In this document: positions 15,657 to 25,200 of the stretch, one piece after another | Numbering within the stretch: the first letter of the stretch is position 1 | Layout of the letters: every line of letters begins with the position of its first letter | Assembly: GCF_001687585.2 (NCBI RefSeq) | Contig: NZ_CP016537.2 | Span: 1,274,001 to 1,338,000, forward strand | Length of the DNA stretch: 64,000 nt | Direction of reading: 5' to 3' | DNA from: Planococcus halocryophilus | GTDB lineage: Bacteria > Bacillota > Bacilli > Bacillales_A > Planococcaceae | Notes under the pieces: model-generated | The model's database searches: none | What the model saw: only the letters and a program-made list of their open reading frames with translations | Told to the model about the DNA's origin: nothing | Program-made: the position numbers and the translations under genes

Positions 15657-17033
15657 ATGCAAATGATTAAACCAGTCATCACACCAAAGTTTTTGGAAGC
15701 TATTTTTATTACAATTGCGATCTTTTTACTGATAAGTATTAGCATCATTCAGTTTGGATCGGTTCCTCATATTCCAATTCTACTTTCGATATTATTGTTG
15801 TTTGGTTATGGCTTAATAAAAGATGTATCTTACCAAAAACTTGAAAAAGGCTTGGTAGAAGGTGCAGGCGCAGGCATGAGTGCTGTATTTTTGTTTTTCT
15901 TTATCGGCATGCTCATTAGTAGTTGGATGATTAGCGGGACCATTCCGACAATGATTTATGCTGGATTTTCAATAATTTCAATGACATTCTTTTTTGCCAT
16001 TGTTTTTATTGTTACTTCGTTAATTGGTTTATCGGTCGGCAGTTCGCTAACAACGGTTGCGACGATTGGTGTGGCATTTATAGGTATGGCAACGGCAATG
16101 GACTTATCGCTTGCAGTGACGGCGGGTGCTATCGTCTCAGGCGCATTTTTTGGTGATAAAATGTCGCCGTTGTCAGATACAACAAATTTATCATCTGCTA
16201 TCGTAGGTGTCGATTTGTTTGAGCATATTCGCAATATGGGTTGGACCACGATTCCAGCTTTTCTGCTCACATTGGTTTTTTTCCTCATTGTTTCTCCACG
16301 GGCTACAGAGGGGACGATACAAGATGTCAGTGAATTTAAGGAAGGTCTTTTAGCTACAGGGATGATTCATTGGTATACGTTGATTCCGCTAATTGTTTTG
16401 ATCGTCTTAACATTTATAAAGGTACCAGCATTGATGACGCTAGCGATTAGCTCAATTTCGGCTATTGTGATTTCTTTTCTGCACCAAGTATCCACAGCTT
16501 CTGAGATTTTCAATGTGCTATTTAGCGGATATGTGTCATCTACCGGCATTGCAGAGATTGATAGTTTGTTATCACGAGGTGGCATGGAACGTATGATGTT
16601 TACAGTGGCACTCGTACTTTTAGCATTAAGCATGGGTGGCTTGTTATTCACGTTAGGGATTGTACAGTGTCTATTAGCTAAAATTGAAAGCTTGTTGAAC
16701 AAAGTGTCTTCTGTTATTGCCGCATCTGCTTTGACAGCAATCGGTATCAATATTTTAATCGGAGAACAATACTTATCAATTTTGTTAACGGGTCAAGCAT
16801 TTAAAGAACCGTACGATAAAGTGGGACTTGCCGGTAAAAACTTGAGCCGTGTTATGGAAGACGCAGGAACAGTTGTTAATCCGCTCGTGCCATGGAGTGT
16901 TTGTGGAATTTTCATAACAGGTGTTATCGGCGTTCCCACACTCGAATACTTGCCATTTGCCGTCTTTTGTCTGTTGTCTCCAGTATTGACCGTAGTATTT
17001 GGATTTACAGGAAAAACATTAACTTTTAAATAA
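15657..17033 (+). CDS. NhaC-family transporter under T-box control
   Basis: A 458-aa integral membrane protein of the NhaC Na+/H+ antiporter family with about 11-12 hydrophobic segments; DKMSPLSDTTNLSSA is the family's conserved motif. Some NhaC members of Firmicutes, such as YheL, are preceded by tyrosine T-boxes and have been predicted to be tyrosine transporters. The T-box directly upstream makes amino-acid (tyrosine) uptake more likely than pure Na+/H+ exchange. That is inference from regulation. The gene stands alone between its leader and a terminator. Confidence 0.85.
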   Translation: MQMIKPVITPKFLEAIFITIAIFLLISISIIQFGSVPHIPILLSILLLFGYGLIKDVSYQKLEKGLVEGAGAGMSAVFLFFFIGMLISSWMISGTIPTMIYAGFSIISMTFFFAIVFIVTSLIGLSVGSSLTTVATIGVAFIGMATAMDLSLAVTAGAIVSGAFFGDKMSPLSDTTNLSSAIVGVDLFEHIRNMGWTTIPAFLLTLVFFLIVSPRATEGTIQDVSEFKEGLLATGMIHWYTLIPLIVLIVLTFIKVPALMTLAISSISAIVISFLHQVSTASEIFNVLFSGYVSSTGIAEIDSLLSRGGMERMMFTVALVLLALSMGGLLFTLGIVQCLLAKIESLLNKVSSVIAASALTAIGINILIGEQYLSILLTGQAFKEPYDKVGLAGKNLSRVMEDAGTVVNPLVPWSVCGIFITGVIGVPTLEYLPFAVFCLLSPVLTVVFGFTGKTLTFK

Positions 17034-17052
17034 ACAATAAGTAAGAATAGAC

Positions 17053-17084
17053 GAAACCGGTGATGCTACATATCATCGGTTTTC
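17053..17084 (+). terminator. Terminator after the NhaC-family gene
   Basis: Stem GAAAACCGATGAT-type, reading GAAACCGGTGAT / ATCATCGGTTTTC, with a T-rich tail. Confidence 0.7.
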
Positions 17085-17178
17085 TTCACTTAGCAGGAAA
17101 AGGGATGTTAAAGTCGAATAGTACTATAGAGAGCGTTTTGTTACTAAGCCGCGGAAAATAGTCGAAGGGGTGGAGAAA

Positions 17179-17598
17179 ATGTATAAAAAGATTTTAGTCG
17201 CCGTAGATGGTTCCGAAAATTCGAAGCGAGCAGGCAAACACGCTGCACAGCTAGCCACCATGAGTAAAGATACAGAAGTGACGGTTGTCTATGTTTCTGA
17301 TTTTGACGAAGACAGTCAAGAGAAAGTGCATGATGGAGGTCAACTTGAATTTGAGTTGTCACGAAAGAAAAAGGTTCAATCAATTAGAGAGCAGCTTGAA
17401 TTAAATGAAACGTTTTATAAAATCGAAGTGATGCATGGTCGTCCGGCACCGGTCATTATTGAAATGGCAAACGATGGCGGATTTGATTTAGTCGTTATTG
17501 GGAGCCGTGGATTAAATCCCGTTTCAAAAATATTACTTGGTGGAGTTAGTCAAAAAGTTGTTAATCATTCAAATTGTCCGGTGCTAGTTGTAAAATAA
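17179..17598 (+). CDS. Universal stress protein, UspA family
   Basis: A single Usp domain of 139 aa in the Rossmann-like fold: ILVAVDGSENS at the start and the nucleotide-binding motif GSRGLNPVSKILLGGVSQKV near the C-terminus, matching G-x2-G-x9-G-S/T. It therefore probably binds ATP. Cytoplasmic stress protein of unknown precise role. ATG 17179 sits behind GAAGGGGTGG; an in-frame GTG at 17170 overlaps that site. A second Usp gene is at 21077-21583. Confidence 0.92.
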   Translation: MYKKILVAVDGSENSKRAGKHAAQLATMSKDTEVTVVYVSDFDEDSQEKVHDGGQLEFELSRKKKVQSIREQLELNETFYKIEVMHGRPAPVIIEMANDGGFDLVVIGSRGLNPVSKILLGGVSQKVVNHSNCPVLVVK

Positions 17599-17691
17599 TG
17601 TCTGCTTACCGCTTTGGAATTCTGGTATAATGATTAAAAAAGAGCGGTCTTATTGTCATGTGATATATGGGTAGACCAAGTGGAGGAGAAC

Positions 17692-18033
17692 ATGAAAGCA
17701 TTACCAAATTGTCCTAAATGTAATTCGGAATATACTTATGAAGATGGTAGTCTGTTGGTTTGTCCTGAATGTGCGCATGAATGGAGTCTTATTGCTGACG
17801 CAGAACAAGCTGAAGAAGAAAAAGTCGTGAAAGATGCAAATGGATCAATTTTAAAAGATGGCGATGCAGTTACAGTTATTAAAGATTTGAAAGTTAAAGG
17901 TAGCTCATCAACGTTGAAAATCGGCACAAAAGTAAAAAGCATCCGACTAGTCGAAGGCGATCATGATATTGACTGCAAAATCGATGGCTTTGGTCCAATG
18001 AAACTGAAATCAGAATTTGTGAAAAAAGCATAA
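17692..18033 (+). CDS. PhnA/YjdM-type zinc-ribbon protein
   Basis: A 113-aa protein with an N-terminal zinc ribbon (CPKC at about residue 7 and CPEC at about 25) and a C-terminal SH3-like barrel ([34 protein letters not shown]). This is the YjdM family historically called PhnA, found beside but not required for phosphonate use. The name should not be read as phosphonoacetate hydrolase. GGAGGAG precedes the ATG at 17692. It stands alone and ends in a strong palindrome. Confidence 0.88.
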   Translation: MKALPNCPKCNSEYTYEDGSLLVCPECAHEWSLIADAEQAEEEKVVKDANGSILKDGDAVTVIKDLKVKGSSSTLKIGTKVKSIRLVEGDHDIDCKIDGFGPMKLKSEFVKKA

Positions 18034-18038
18034 AACGA

Positions 18039-18079
18039 AAAGGGTGTTGGAATAAGTTTATTCCAACACCCTTTGTTTT
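18039..18079. terminator. Terminator between the zinc-ribbon gene and queE
   Basis: A 16-bp stem, AAAGGGTGTTGGAATA and its complement, with loop AGT. It follows the plus-strand gene and also lies beyond the queE stop on the other strand, so it may serve both. Confidence 0.8.
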
Positions 18080-18128
18080 TGAATAATTGTTGTGTGATTT
18101 GCCATCACGTTTATCAAATACATATCTA

Positions 18129-18836
18129 TTAAACGCCTCGTTTATTGCCCCATACTAACGTATGCAATTGTGGCAGCACTTTCGCATCATTCATGATAGG
18201 GGACTTCACATGATAATCGATTAATTGTTCATAGCGCTCGAGTAAGTTTGATACAAGCTGAGCATCATCTGTCGTAATTGTATCTTCATTGCCCGTTTGT
18301 AAAAAGAACGGGACATTCGGATAGCGCTGATGAAGGTTTTCGGCATAGGCGAAATCATCTTGGTCAAAAACAACCACTTTTAAACTGACATTAGCTGTTT
18401 GCAATTTCTCCAAAAACAAATCTAGTTTCGCAAAATCGGTCTTCATGCCTGAACTAGGTGGTTTTGGTGACAAGGTAATGTCGTCGATTGCTGGCATCCA
18501 TTCTTGCCAAATAGAGGCTTGCGTTTCTACTGCTACTTTCCAACCTTGTTGATGACAAAGTTCTACTAGTTCGCCAATCCCTTTGTGTAGTGCAGGGTTC
18601 CCGCCTGAAATGGTGACATGTGAAAAATTTTCGCCACCAGTTTGGATCAACTCTTCGACAATATCAGCTGGTTGTTTCGAAACGCTAGTCCCTGTGCCGT
18701 CCCAAGTGAATTTGGAATCACACCAAGAACAAGAATAATCACAGCCCGCTGTGCGGACAAACATCGTTTTTTGACCCATTACCATGCCTTCTCCTTGAAC
18801 AGTTGGACCGAATATTTCCATTACAGGAATTTTCAT
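18129..18836 (-). CDS. queE: 7-carboxy-7-deazaguanine synthase
   Basis: Radical SAM enzyme that contracts 6-carboxytetrahydropterin to 7-carboxy-7-deazaguanine in queuosine precursor synthesis. The cluster motif is CDYSCSWC (CxxxCxxC), and EIFGPTVQGEGMVMG and the SGGNPALH motif are typical. 235 aa. The ATG overlaps the queD stop as ATGA, so translation is coupled and the start is secure. Last gene of queC-queD-queE. Confidence 0.95.
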   Translation of the reverse strand: MKIPVMEIFGPTVQGEGMVMGQKTMFVRTAGCDYSCSWCDSKFTWDGTGTSVSKQPADIVEELIQTGGENFSHVTISGGNPALHKGIGELVELCHQQGWKVAVETQASIWQEWMPAIDDITLSPKPPSSGMKTDFAKLDLFLEKLQTANVSLKVVVFDQDDFAYAENLHQRYPNVPFFLQTGNEDTITTDDAQLVSNLLERYEQLIDYHVKSPIMNDAKVLPQLHTLVWGNKRGV

Positions 18837-19258
18837 AACAAATCCTCCTGACGTGGTCGGTATACGACGTAGCTTGTCGGTGTCTCGCGAACAATGACTT
18901 GCAGACAATTTGGTCGATTGATTGTTGCTTGAAGCATTGTTTGAATCGATTGCCATACTTGTTGAGCAAGAAGTTCGGTTGTCGGAAATTTGTTTGCAAA
19001 TTCAGGATGATCATTTAAAACACTATGGTCGTATTTTTTATGGATCAACTCTTTCAGTAATTTAAAATCAATTAGAAAACCGATGGAATCGAGCTGATTG
19101 CCCCCGATTGTAATATTGAGGTGGTAGGTATGCCCATGCATCACTTTACATTTTCCGGCATCTTCACTTGGGATGAAATGAGCGGCAGAAAAATGCATGT
19201 CTTTATTGAGTTCAAATTGATAATTATGAGAAACCGTCGGATAAAATTGCTGCATCAT
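18833..19258 (-). CDS. queD: 6-carboxy-5,6,7,8-tetrahydropterin synthase
   Basis: PTPS-family zinc enzyme converting dihydroneopterin triphosphate to 6-carboxytetrahydropterin. Zinc-binding histidines appear in MHFSAAHF and MHGHTYHLN; the catalytic Cys lies in GKCKVMHG; the C-terminal region carries the conserved ETPTSYVVY. 141 aa. It overlaps queC and queE by ATGA junctions on both sides, the tightest possible operon arrangement. Confidence 0.95.
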   Translation of the reverse strand: MMQQFYPTVSHNYQFELNKDMHFSAAHFIPSEDAGKCKVMHGHTYHLNITIGGNQLDSIGFLIDFKLLKELIHKKYDHSVLNDHPEFANKFPTTELLAQQVWQSIQTMLQATINRPNCLQVIVRETPTSYVVYRPRQEDLL

Positions 19259-19920
19259 GTGTTTGCACCTGCCATTTTTTTCGCTTGATAGCGTGCGAGG
19301 CCATCAGTGCGTAATTGGCAAGCTGGACATTCACCGCAGCCGGTGCTCGGAATGCCGTTATAACATGTTAATGTTTTTTCTTGAACAAAATCAAGTGCTC
19401 CAAGTGTATCGGAAAGTTCCCATACATCTGCTTTGTCGAGCCACATCAATGGGGTGTGAATGATAAATTGTTTATCCATCGCCAGGTTTAATGTGACATT
19501 CAATGACCGGATAAAGGTATCGCGGCAATCGGGATAGCCACTAAAATCGGTCTGACTAACACCTGTGATTAAATGTCGCGAACCAATGGCATCTGCATAA
19601 ACTGCTGCAAAAGATAAAAATAAGAGATTTCGACCTGGTACAAATGTCGAAGGAAGTTCACCTTCCTCTGCTGTTACTTCGATGTCATCTCGCGTCAGCG
19701 CATTTGCTGAAAGTTGATTGATCAACGTCATGTCCAACACTTTAAAAAGTACGCCAAGTTCATCGGCGATTTTTCGAGCACATTCAATTTCAGCAGAATG
19801 GCGCTGGCCATAATCGAAAGTTACTGTTGCAACTTCTTTAAAGTTCTTAATCGCCCAAAATAGGCAAGTGGTACTGTCTTGGCCACCGCTAAAAACGACA
19901 ACCGCTTTTTCGTTCTTCAT
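19255..19920 (-). CDS. queC: 7-cyano-7-deazaguanine synthase
   Basis: ATP-dependent enzyme making preQ0 from 7-carboxy-7-deazaguanine and ammonia. PP-loop [10 protein letters not shown] is at the N-terminus, and a zinc site of four cysteines is near the C-terminus ([16 protein letters not shown]). ATG 19920 is chosen because AAGGAG, part of the riboswitch 3' end, lies at the right distance; GTG 19929 would sit inside it. First gene of the operon. No queF is in the window, so the step to preQ1 is encoded elsewhere. Confidence 0.95.
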   Translation of the reverse strand: MKNEKAVVVFSGGQDSTTCLFWAIKNFKEVATVTFDYGQRHSAEIECARKIADELGVLFKVLDMTLINQLSANALTRDDIEVTAEEGELPSTFVPGRNLLFLSFAAVYADAIGSRHLITGVSQTDFSGYPDCRDTFIRSLNVTLNLAMDKQFIIHTPLMWLDKADVWELSDTLGALDFVQEKTLTCYNGIPSTGCGECPACQLRTDGLARYQAKKMAGANT

Positions 19921-19925
19921 CTGAT

Positions 19926-19967
19926 ACACTCCTTAGTTTTTTAGAGAGGGAGTTTGCGAACCTCTTT
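19926..19967 (-). promoter_or_regulatory. PreQ1-I riboswitch
   Basis: On the minus strand AGAGGTTCGCAAACTCCCTC is followed by an A-rich strand and AACTAAGGAG. This matches the type I preQ1 aptamer, an H-type pseudoknot with stem P1 AGAGG / CCTCT. The Shine-Dalgarno AAGGAG of queC is part of the 3' end, so ligand binding would hide it and lower queCDE translation. Confidence 0.93.
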
Positions 19968-20034
19968 AACGAACAGCATTAATAATAACATATCCACCTA
20001 TAAAAAGAAGGCTTCAAATATCGTCTTTAAGTAG

Positions 20035-20060
20035 GTATATAATTTCTTGAAAGAGGGTAT
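20035..20060 (+). promoter_or_regulatory. Possible SigB promoter
   Basis: GTATAT, 14 bases, GGGTAT. The -10 is a perfect SigB match; the -35 agrees with GTTTAA at four of six positions. It points to the oxidoreductase gene. Only sequence resemblance supports it. Confidence 0.35.
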
Positions 20061-20091
20061 ATTTATATAACAACGAAAGGGGAGGTCCGAG

Positions 20092-21030
20092 ATGAAAGCA
20101 ATTGTTATTGATAACTACGGCGGTAGAGAGCAATTAGTTGAACGAGAAATTGAAACGCCATCGATTACGGATGATCAAGTGCTTGTTGAAGTTCATGCAA
20201 CTTCAGTCAATCAAATTGATTGGAAACTACGTGAAGGTTATTTAAAAGAAATGCTACCTTGGGAATTTCCGATTATTTTAGGGTGGGATGTAGCAGGTGT
20301 AGTAGCTGAAGTTGGAGCTAACGTTAAACATTTTCAAGTGGGAAATCGTGTCTTTGCAAGACCGGCGACAACAAGACAAGGGACTTATGCAGAGTTTGTC
20401 CCAGTAGAAGCAGACTTACTTGCGCATATGCCTGAAAGCATGTCATTTGAAGAAGGTGCGGCTATTCCATTAGCTGGACTAACTGCCTATCAATGTATTG
20501 TTGGCTTTGCGAATGTGAAAAAAGGAGAAAAAGTCCTAATTCATGCAGGAGCTGGTGGAGTGGGAACGATGGCTATTCAAATAGCCAATAGCATCGGGGC
20601 GTACGTAGCTACGACTGCGAGTGATATCAATGACGAATTGGTTAAATCTTTAGGAGCAAACCGTGTGATTAACTATAGTGAAGAAGATTTTAGTGAATTG
20701 CTGGAGAATTTTGATGCCGTTTTAGATACTATGGGCGGTGAAGTATTGGAGAAAAGTTTTAAAGTGTTGAAAAAAGGCGGTAAGCTAATTTCCATTGCAG
20801 GACAACCTTCTCCTGAACAAGCGAAAGAGCATGAAGTAAACGCAACAAGTTATTGGTTAGAGCCAAATGGTGCGCAATTGCATCAACTGGCTAACCTTTT
20901 CATATCTGGCGAATTAAAACCAACAATTGGTCATGTTTTTGATTTCTCGGAGCAAGGGGTTAGAAACGCTCATGAATTGAGTGAGACTCACCATGCCCGC
21001 GGGAAAATTATCATCAAACTAAAATCATAA
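20092..21030 (+). CDS. Zinc-independent NADP-dependent quinone oxidoreductase-like protein
   Basis: Medium-chain dehydrogenase/reductase of the zinc-free quinone reductase type, 312 aa. A GroES-like N-terminal half (MKAIVIDNYGG... SVNQIDWKLREG) is followed by a Rossmann domain with the nucleotide motif HAGAGGVGTMAIQIA. Catalytic zinc ligands are absent. It probably reduces quinones or enones with NADPH. GGGGAGG precedes the ATG. A possible SigB promoter lies upstream, fitting a stress role. Confidence 0.85.
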   Translation: MKAIVIDNYGGREQLVEREIETPSITDDQVLVEVHATSVNQIDWKLREGYLKEMLPWEFPIILGWDVAGVVAEVGANVKHFQVGNRVFARPATTRQGTYAEFVPVEADLLAHMPESMSFEEGAAIPLAGLTAYQCIVGFANVKKGEKVLIHAGAGGVGTMAIQIANSIGAYVATTASDINDELVKSLGANRVINYSEEDFSELLENFDAVLDTMGGEVLEKSFKVLKKGGKLISIAGQPSPEQAKEHEVNATSYWLEPNGAQLHQLANLFISGELKPTIGHVFDFSEQGVRNAHELSETHHARGKIIIKLKS

Positions 21031-21035
21031 AATAA

Positions 21036-21066
21036 AAAAATCCTTTCACATTAGCGAAAGGATTTT
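21036..21066. terminator. Bidirectional terminator
   Basis: Stem AAATCCTTTC / GAAAGGATTT with A and T runs on both sides, between convergent oxidoreductase and Usp genes. Confidence 0.85.
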
Positions 21067-21076
21067 TCAATGGCGT

Positions 21077-21583
21077 TTAAAAATTTTCAGGTTTTCCAGC
21101 TTTGTCTGCTGAGTAATATTCAGTAGGTGCATCGTCTTGAGCTTCTTCTGTACGGACGACCAAAACGTCGCATTTGGCAGAACGGACAATATGTTCAGAT
21201 ACACTGCCGATTAGGAAGCGCTCAACTGCATTCAATCCAGTCGCACCACAAATAATTAAGTCAGCCTCAACTTTTTGAGCTAAGTCTCTAGAAATCATGG
21301 ATTTTGGAGACCCGTAATCGACGACAATATTCACTTTTTCAACACCACCGGCTAACGCTTCTTTTTTATACTCTTCCAATAAATCCTCAGCGAACTTTTG
21401 CGCACGGTCAGCAATGGATCGGTCATAAGCCTCAATTGCAGCAAACGAACGCGTATCGATTACATTTACTAAGTTTAATGTGGCGTTGTTTCGTTCCGCA
21501 ATACCCACTGATTTTTTAAATGCCCACTCTGCTTCTTTAGAACCGTCTACCGCTACAAGAATTTGACTGTATTTTAATGTCAT
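21077..21583 (-). CDS. Universal stress protein, UspA family
   Basis: A 168-aa protein with one Usp domain: ILVAVDGSKEAEWAF near the N-terminus and the ATP-binding motif GATGLNAVERFLIGSVSEHI, followed by a ~20-residue hydrophilic tail. ATG 21583 is chosen with GGAGG eight bases upstream; a longer in-frame start at 21619 adds residues encoded by the Shine-Dalgarno region. It converges on the oxidoreductase gene. Confidence 0.92.
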   Translation of the reverse strand: MTLKYSQILVAVDGSKEAEWAFKKSVGIAERNNATLNLVNVIDTRSFAAIEAYDRSIADRAQKFAEDLLEEYKKEALAGGVEKVNIVVDYGSPKSMISRDLAQKVEADLIICGATGLNAVERFLIGSVSEHIVRSAKCDVLVVRTEEAQDDAPTEYYSADKAGKPENF

Positions 21584-21703
21584 CCTACATTCCTCCTTCA
21601 TCTGTCTATAGATACTCATTCGCTATAAAAAGAAGAGTTCCTGCTAAATTGAAGTTAATTTGCTGAATTTTTTGTTTAATTTACGAAAAAGGGTTCTTAT
21701 TAT

Positions 21704-21742
21704 TAAAAAAGCGACATCGGAAAAATTCCGATGTCGCTTTTA
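21704..21742 (-). terminator. pepQ terminator
   Basis: Stem AAAAGCGACATCGGAA and its complement with a short loop, just beyond the pepQ stop on the minus strand. Confidence 0.85.
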
Positions 21743-21745
21743 AGT

Positions 21746-22843
21746 TTAGTTATTAATAATTTGAAGTTCTTTTGGATATTTAGTTAACACTTCATAGCCG
21801 TCAGCTGTTACAGCTACATCGTCTTCAATGCGAACACCAACTTTTCCTGGAACGTAAATACCCGGCTCTAATGTGAAGACCATACCTTTTTCCATCTTCA
21901 TCGTGTTTTGTCCGTGAATCGAAGGGAATTCATGAACATCAATTCCAAGACCGTGTCCTAGGCGGTGAGTGAAATAATCACCATATCCAGCATCTGCAAT
22001 CACTTGGCGTGAAATCTGGTCTAGTTCAGCTGCTGTTACGCCTGGTTTAACCGCTTCAAGAGCTGCCATTTCAGAACGATATACAACATCATATACTTCT
22101 TTTTGTTCTTCATTCGGTTCACCAAGTGCTAATGTACGAGTGATATCTGAGCAATAGCCTTTATGAACAACACCAAGATCAAACAAAACTAAATCGCCTT
22201 GTTTAAGTTTGTATTGGCCAGTTTTGCCATGTGGTGAAGCTGCGCGATCACCAGTTAAAACAGTAGTATCAAATGACATATGCGTAACTCCACGTTTTTT
22301 CAATGCCAATTCGATTTCTGTCATAACTTCAATTTCAGTAATGCCTTCTTTAATCGTTCGAGCAGCTACTTCAATTGCATAGTCAGCTAATGCAGCTGCT
22401 TCTCGCAATATTTGTAGTTCCGCATCGTCTTTTATGACGCGCATGGCATTTAGTTGCTTATCCAATTGAGCGATTGAGAGGGAGCTGAAAAATGACAGAA
22501 GTGCTTCGTAACGCTCAACAGTCATATGCGCTTTTTCAACAGCCATCGTTTTCAAATCAATCCCACGTGATTGAGCTGTTTTATACAAAATCTCCATCGA
22601 ATTTTGCGTATCTTCGTGACCAACGATTTCACCAGTCCACCCTGCATTTTTAGCATCTGGAATTTCCATTTTCGGACAAATCAGAAATGGTTCAGCTTCA
22701 GCGAACACCATAACACCTAATAAGCGTTCATGTGGATTGCTCTTGAAACCGCTAACGTAAAAAACATTATAAGGATCTGTAATAAACGCCGCATCAACCG
22801 ATTGTTCTTTTAAATAGTTTTGCAATTGCTTAATTTTGTTCAT
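21746..22843 (-). CDS. pepQ: Xaa-Pro dipeptidase (M24B)
   Basis: Cytoplasmic metallopeptidase that cleaves X-Pro dipeptides or N-terminal X-Pro bonds. The N-terminal creatinase-like domain ([16 protein letters not shown]) precedes the pita-bread domain with dinuclear metal ligands in [38 protein letters not shown] and RIEDDVAV. 365 aa. AGGAGGA precedes the ATG. It may equally be called YqhT/PepP-like; the exact substrate length preference cannot be told. Confidence 0.92.
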   Translation of the reverse strand: MNKIKQLQNYLKEQSVDAAFITDPYNVFYVSGFKSNPHERLLGVMVFAEAEPFLICPKMEIPDAKNAGWTGEIVGHEDTQNSMEILYKTAQSRGIDLKTMAVEKAHMTVERYEALLSFFSSLSIAQLDKQLNAMRVIKDDAELQILREAAALADYAIEVAARTIKEGITEIEVMTEIELALKKRGVTHMSFDTTVLTGDRAASPHGKTGQYKLKQGDLVLFDLGVVHKGYCSDITRTLALGEPNEEQKEVYDVVYRSEMAALEAVKPGVTAAELDQISRQVIADAGYGDYFTHRLGHGLGIDVHEFPSIHGQNTMKMEKGMVFTLEPGIYVPGKVGVRIEDDVAVTADGYEVLTKYPKELQIINN

Positions 22844-22944
22844 ATGTATATTCCTCCTCTACATGTGTAGCATATCAAAAGTCAGGGTATAATACAGCTA
22901 TGAAAGCTGGAAATACGATTTTCAAAACTTATTGGAGGGATATT

Positions 22945-23643
22945 ATGCACATTTCATATCATGGTCATTCTGTCGTCAAAATTAAAACAGGGGAGTTTAC
23001 GATTTTAATTGATCCATTTATTAGCGGCAACAAACTTACAGATTTGCAGGTTGCAAACGAAAAGCCAAATGCCATTCTATTGACGCATGCTCATAATGAT
23101 CATGTCGGTGATACAGTTGAGCTGGCGAAAAACAATAATGCACAAGTAGTAGCGCCGGTTGAACTAGCTAATTATTTAAGTAGTCAAGGCGTAGATGCGG
23201 TCGGTATGAATTTAGGTGGTGCGCATAAGTTCGACTTTGGAGTTGTGAAGTTTACGAAAGCTTTCCATAGCTCATCTTTTACAACTGATGAAGGAGAAGT
23301 CGTTTATGGAGGGATGCCTGCTGGAATTTTGTTCCAAGCAGAAGGCAAAACGATTTATCATGCAGGCGATACAGAAGTATTTGGAGACATGAAGATTTTG
23401 GGGGAACAAAATGATATTGATATGGCATTTGTGCCAATTGGTGATTATTTCACAATGGGACCAAAAGACGCAGCGTATGCGGTGGGATTATTAAAACCAA
23501 AAATGGTGGTGCCAATTCATTACAATACATTCCCTCCTATTGAACAAGATCCTGAGCATTTCAAATTGTTAGTAAAAGATGTTCAAGTGAACATTTTACA
23601 ACCAGGAGAAAGTGTGGAATTAGAGTCTGAACCTTCGAACTGA
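22945..23643 (+). CDS. ytkL: Metal-dependent hydrolase, UPF0173 (YtkL)
   Basis: Metallo-beta-lactamase-fold hydrolase of the UPF0173 family, 232 aa. Motifs: [22 protein letters not shown] (HxHxDH variant), HAGDTE and, near the end, [10 protein letters not shown]. Function is unassigned; these proteins resemble RNase Z and UlaG. ATG 22945 has TGGAGGG at the right distance. It diverges from pepQ and is followed by its own terminator. Confidence 0.92.
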   Translation: MHISYHGHSVVKIKTGEFTILIDPFISGNKLTDLQVANEKPNAILLTHAHNDHVGDTVELAKNNNAQVVAPVELANYLSSQGVDAVGMNLGGAHKFDFGVVKFTKAFHSSSFTTDEGEVVYGGMPAGILFQAEGKTIYHAGDTEVFGDMKILGEQNDIDMAFVPIGDYFTMGPKDAAYAVGLLKPKMVVPIHYNTFPPIEQDPEHFKLLVKDVQVNILQPGESVELESEPSN

Positions 23644-23677
23644 TAACCAAAATGTAGGAATAATATATAGCGGCACA

Positions 23678-23712
23678 GTCCCACGAAAAGCGATGGCTTT
23701 TCGTGGGTTTTT
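23678..23712 (+). terminator. ytkL terminator
   Basis: Stem CCCACGAAAAGC / GCTTTTCGTGGG followed by five T. Confidence 0.85.
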
Positions 23713-23813
23713 ATGTATTCTCTTATGCCTGTCGAGACTAGACAGCCCTCTCAACTTTTCGTAAGTTATGCTACACTAGAGGATATAGGAACGTAGAAAG
23801 AATGGGTGAAATC

Positions 23814-25121
23814 ATGGCGACTAAACATGAACAAATATTAGCGTATATTGAGACTTTAGCCGTAGGTGAGAAAATTTCAGTGCGGCGTATTGCAAAGGAT
23901 TTGCAAGTAAGCGAAGGAACGGCTTACCGAGCGATAAAAGAAGCGGAAACAAAGCGATTGGTTTCGACCATAGAACGCGTTGGGACCATTCGAATCGAAC
24001 GTAAAAAGAAGGAAAATATTGAGCGACTTACATATGCTGAAATTGTAAATATTGTCGATGGACAAGTACTAGGCGGTAGAGCGGGATTGCACAAATCATT
24101 GAACAAATTTGTGATTGGGGCAATGCAGCTAGAAGACATGATGCGTTATACGGAAGCGGGCAATTTATTGATTGTTGGTAACCGGTACAAAGCGCATGAG
24201 TATGCACTTCGCGCGGGTGCAGCAGTACTCGTTACAGGTGGGTTTGAAGCAGCTGATCAAGTAAAAAAATTGGCGGATGAATTTGAATTGCCTGTCATTT
24301 CAACTAGCTATGATACGTTTACAGTAGCAACGATGATTAACCGAGCAATTTACGATCAATTGATCAAAAAAGAGATTTTATTAATTGAAGATATCTTAAT
24401 TCCGTTAGAGGTAACGGCACATTTGAATCTTAAAGAGCCAATTAGCCGCTACCATGGGCTAAATGAAGAAACAACTCATGGCGGATTTCCAGTAGTTGAT
24501 CATACGAACAAGCTAGTCGGTATTATTACATCGCGGGATGTAATTGGGCATTCAGCTAAAGAATTAGTGGAAAAAGTGATGACCAAAGATCCGATAACCG
24601 TTTCCATGCAAACAAGCGTTGCCGCTGCAGGACATCGTATGATTTGGGAAGGCATTGATTTACTGCCGGTCGCAGATGATCATGGCAAGCTAAAAGGTGT
24701 CATTAGTCGACAGGACGTATTAAAAGCGATTCAAACAGCACAGCGTCAACCACAACAAGGCGAAACTATTGATGACATTATCAAGAGCCAACTACATCAG
24801 CAAATAAGCGATAAATTGATTTTGGAGTTCCGTGTTACACCTCAAATGACCAATGCATACGGTTCAATCTCTCATGCTGCGTATACGATGATTTTGACGG
24901 AAGCGGCGTCGGCGATTTTGAAAACAAAAAACCGTAAAGACAGCGTACTAGAAAACGCATCAATTTACTTTTTAAAGCCTGTTCAACTAGATGCACTTGT
25001 CTTGGTGCGACCGCAAATTTTGGATATTAGTCGAAAGTCGGCAAAAGTGGATGTTGAAGTATCATTAGAAAACGAAATTGTGGGCAAAGCCATGTTAACC
25101 TTCCAATTATTGGATCGCTAA
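23814..25121 (+). CDS. ytoI: HTH-DRTGG-CBS-hotdog regulator (YtoI)
   Basis: Four-part cytoplasmic protein of 435 aa: a winged-helix N-terminus (KISVRRIAKDLQVSEGTAYRAIKEAE, residues ~18-45), a DRTGG domain (~70-180), two CBS repeats (~195-315) that commonly bind adenine nucleotides, and a C-terminal hotdog thioesterase-like domain (~325-430). It is the YtoI architecture, whose biological target is unknown; a ligand-sensing transcription regulator is plausible. ATG 23814 (MATKHEQIL) matches orthologues; ATG 23802 is possible. Confidence 0.9.
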   Translation: MATKHEQILAYIETLAVGEKISVRRIAKDLQVSEGTAYRAIKEAETKRLVSTIERVGTIRIERKKKENIERLTYAEIVNIVDGQVLGGRAGLHKSLNKFVIGAMQLEDMMRYTEAGNLLIVGNRYKAHEYALRAGAAVLVTGGFEAADQVKKLADEFELPVISTSYDTFTVATMINRAIYDQLIKKEILLIEDILIPLEVTAHLNLKEPISRYHGLNEETTHGGFPVVDHTNKLVGIITSRDVIGHSAKELVEKVMTKDPITVSMQTSVAAAGHRMIWEGIDLLPVADDHGKLKGVISRQDVLKAIQTAQRQPQQGETIDDIIKSQLHQQISDKLILEFRVTPQMTNAYGSISHAAYTMILTEAASAILKTKNRKDSVLENASIYFLKPVQLDALVLVRPQILDISRKSAKVDVEVSLENEIVGKAMLTFQLLDR

Positions 25122-25142
25122 TACAGAAATTACGATGTGAAA

Positions 25143-25183
25143 AAGGCAGCAGGATCACTCTTTAAATGAGTGTGCCTGCTGCC
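25143..25183. terminator. Stem-loop between ytoI and ytpI
   Basis: Stem AGGCAGCAGG / CCTGCTGCCT enclosing an inner stem CACTC...GAGTG. No clear T run follows, so it may act as a weak terminator or barrier for both convergent genes. Confidence 0.55.
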
Positions 25184-25200
25184 TGAAATTCTAAAACTGC

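Noticed and set aside
17692..18033. Phosphonoacetate hydrolase, from the name PhnA
   Set aside because: The zinc ribbon plus small barrel is the YjdM family; it has no phosphatase-fold catalytic motifs.
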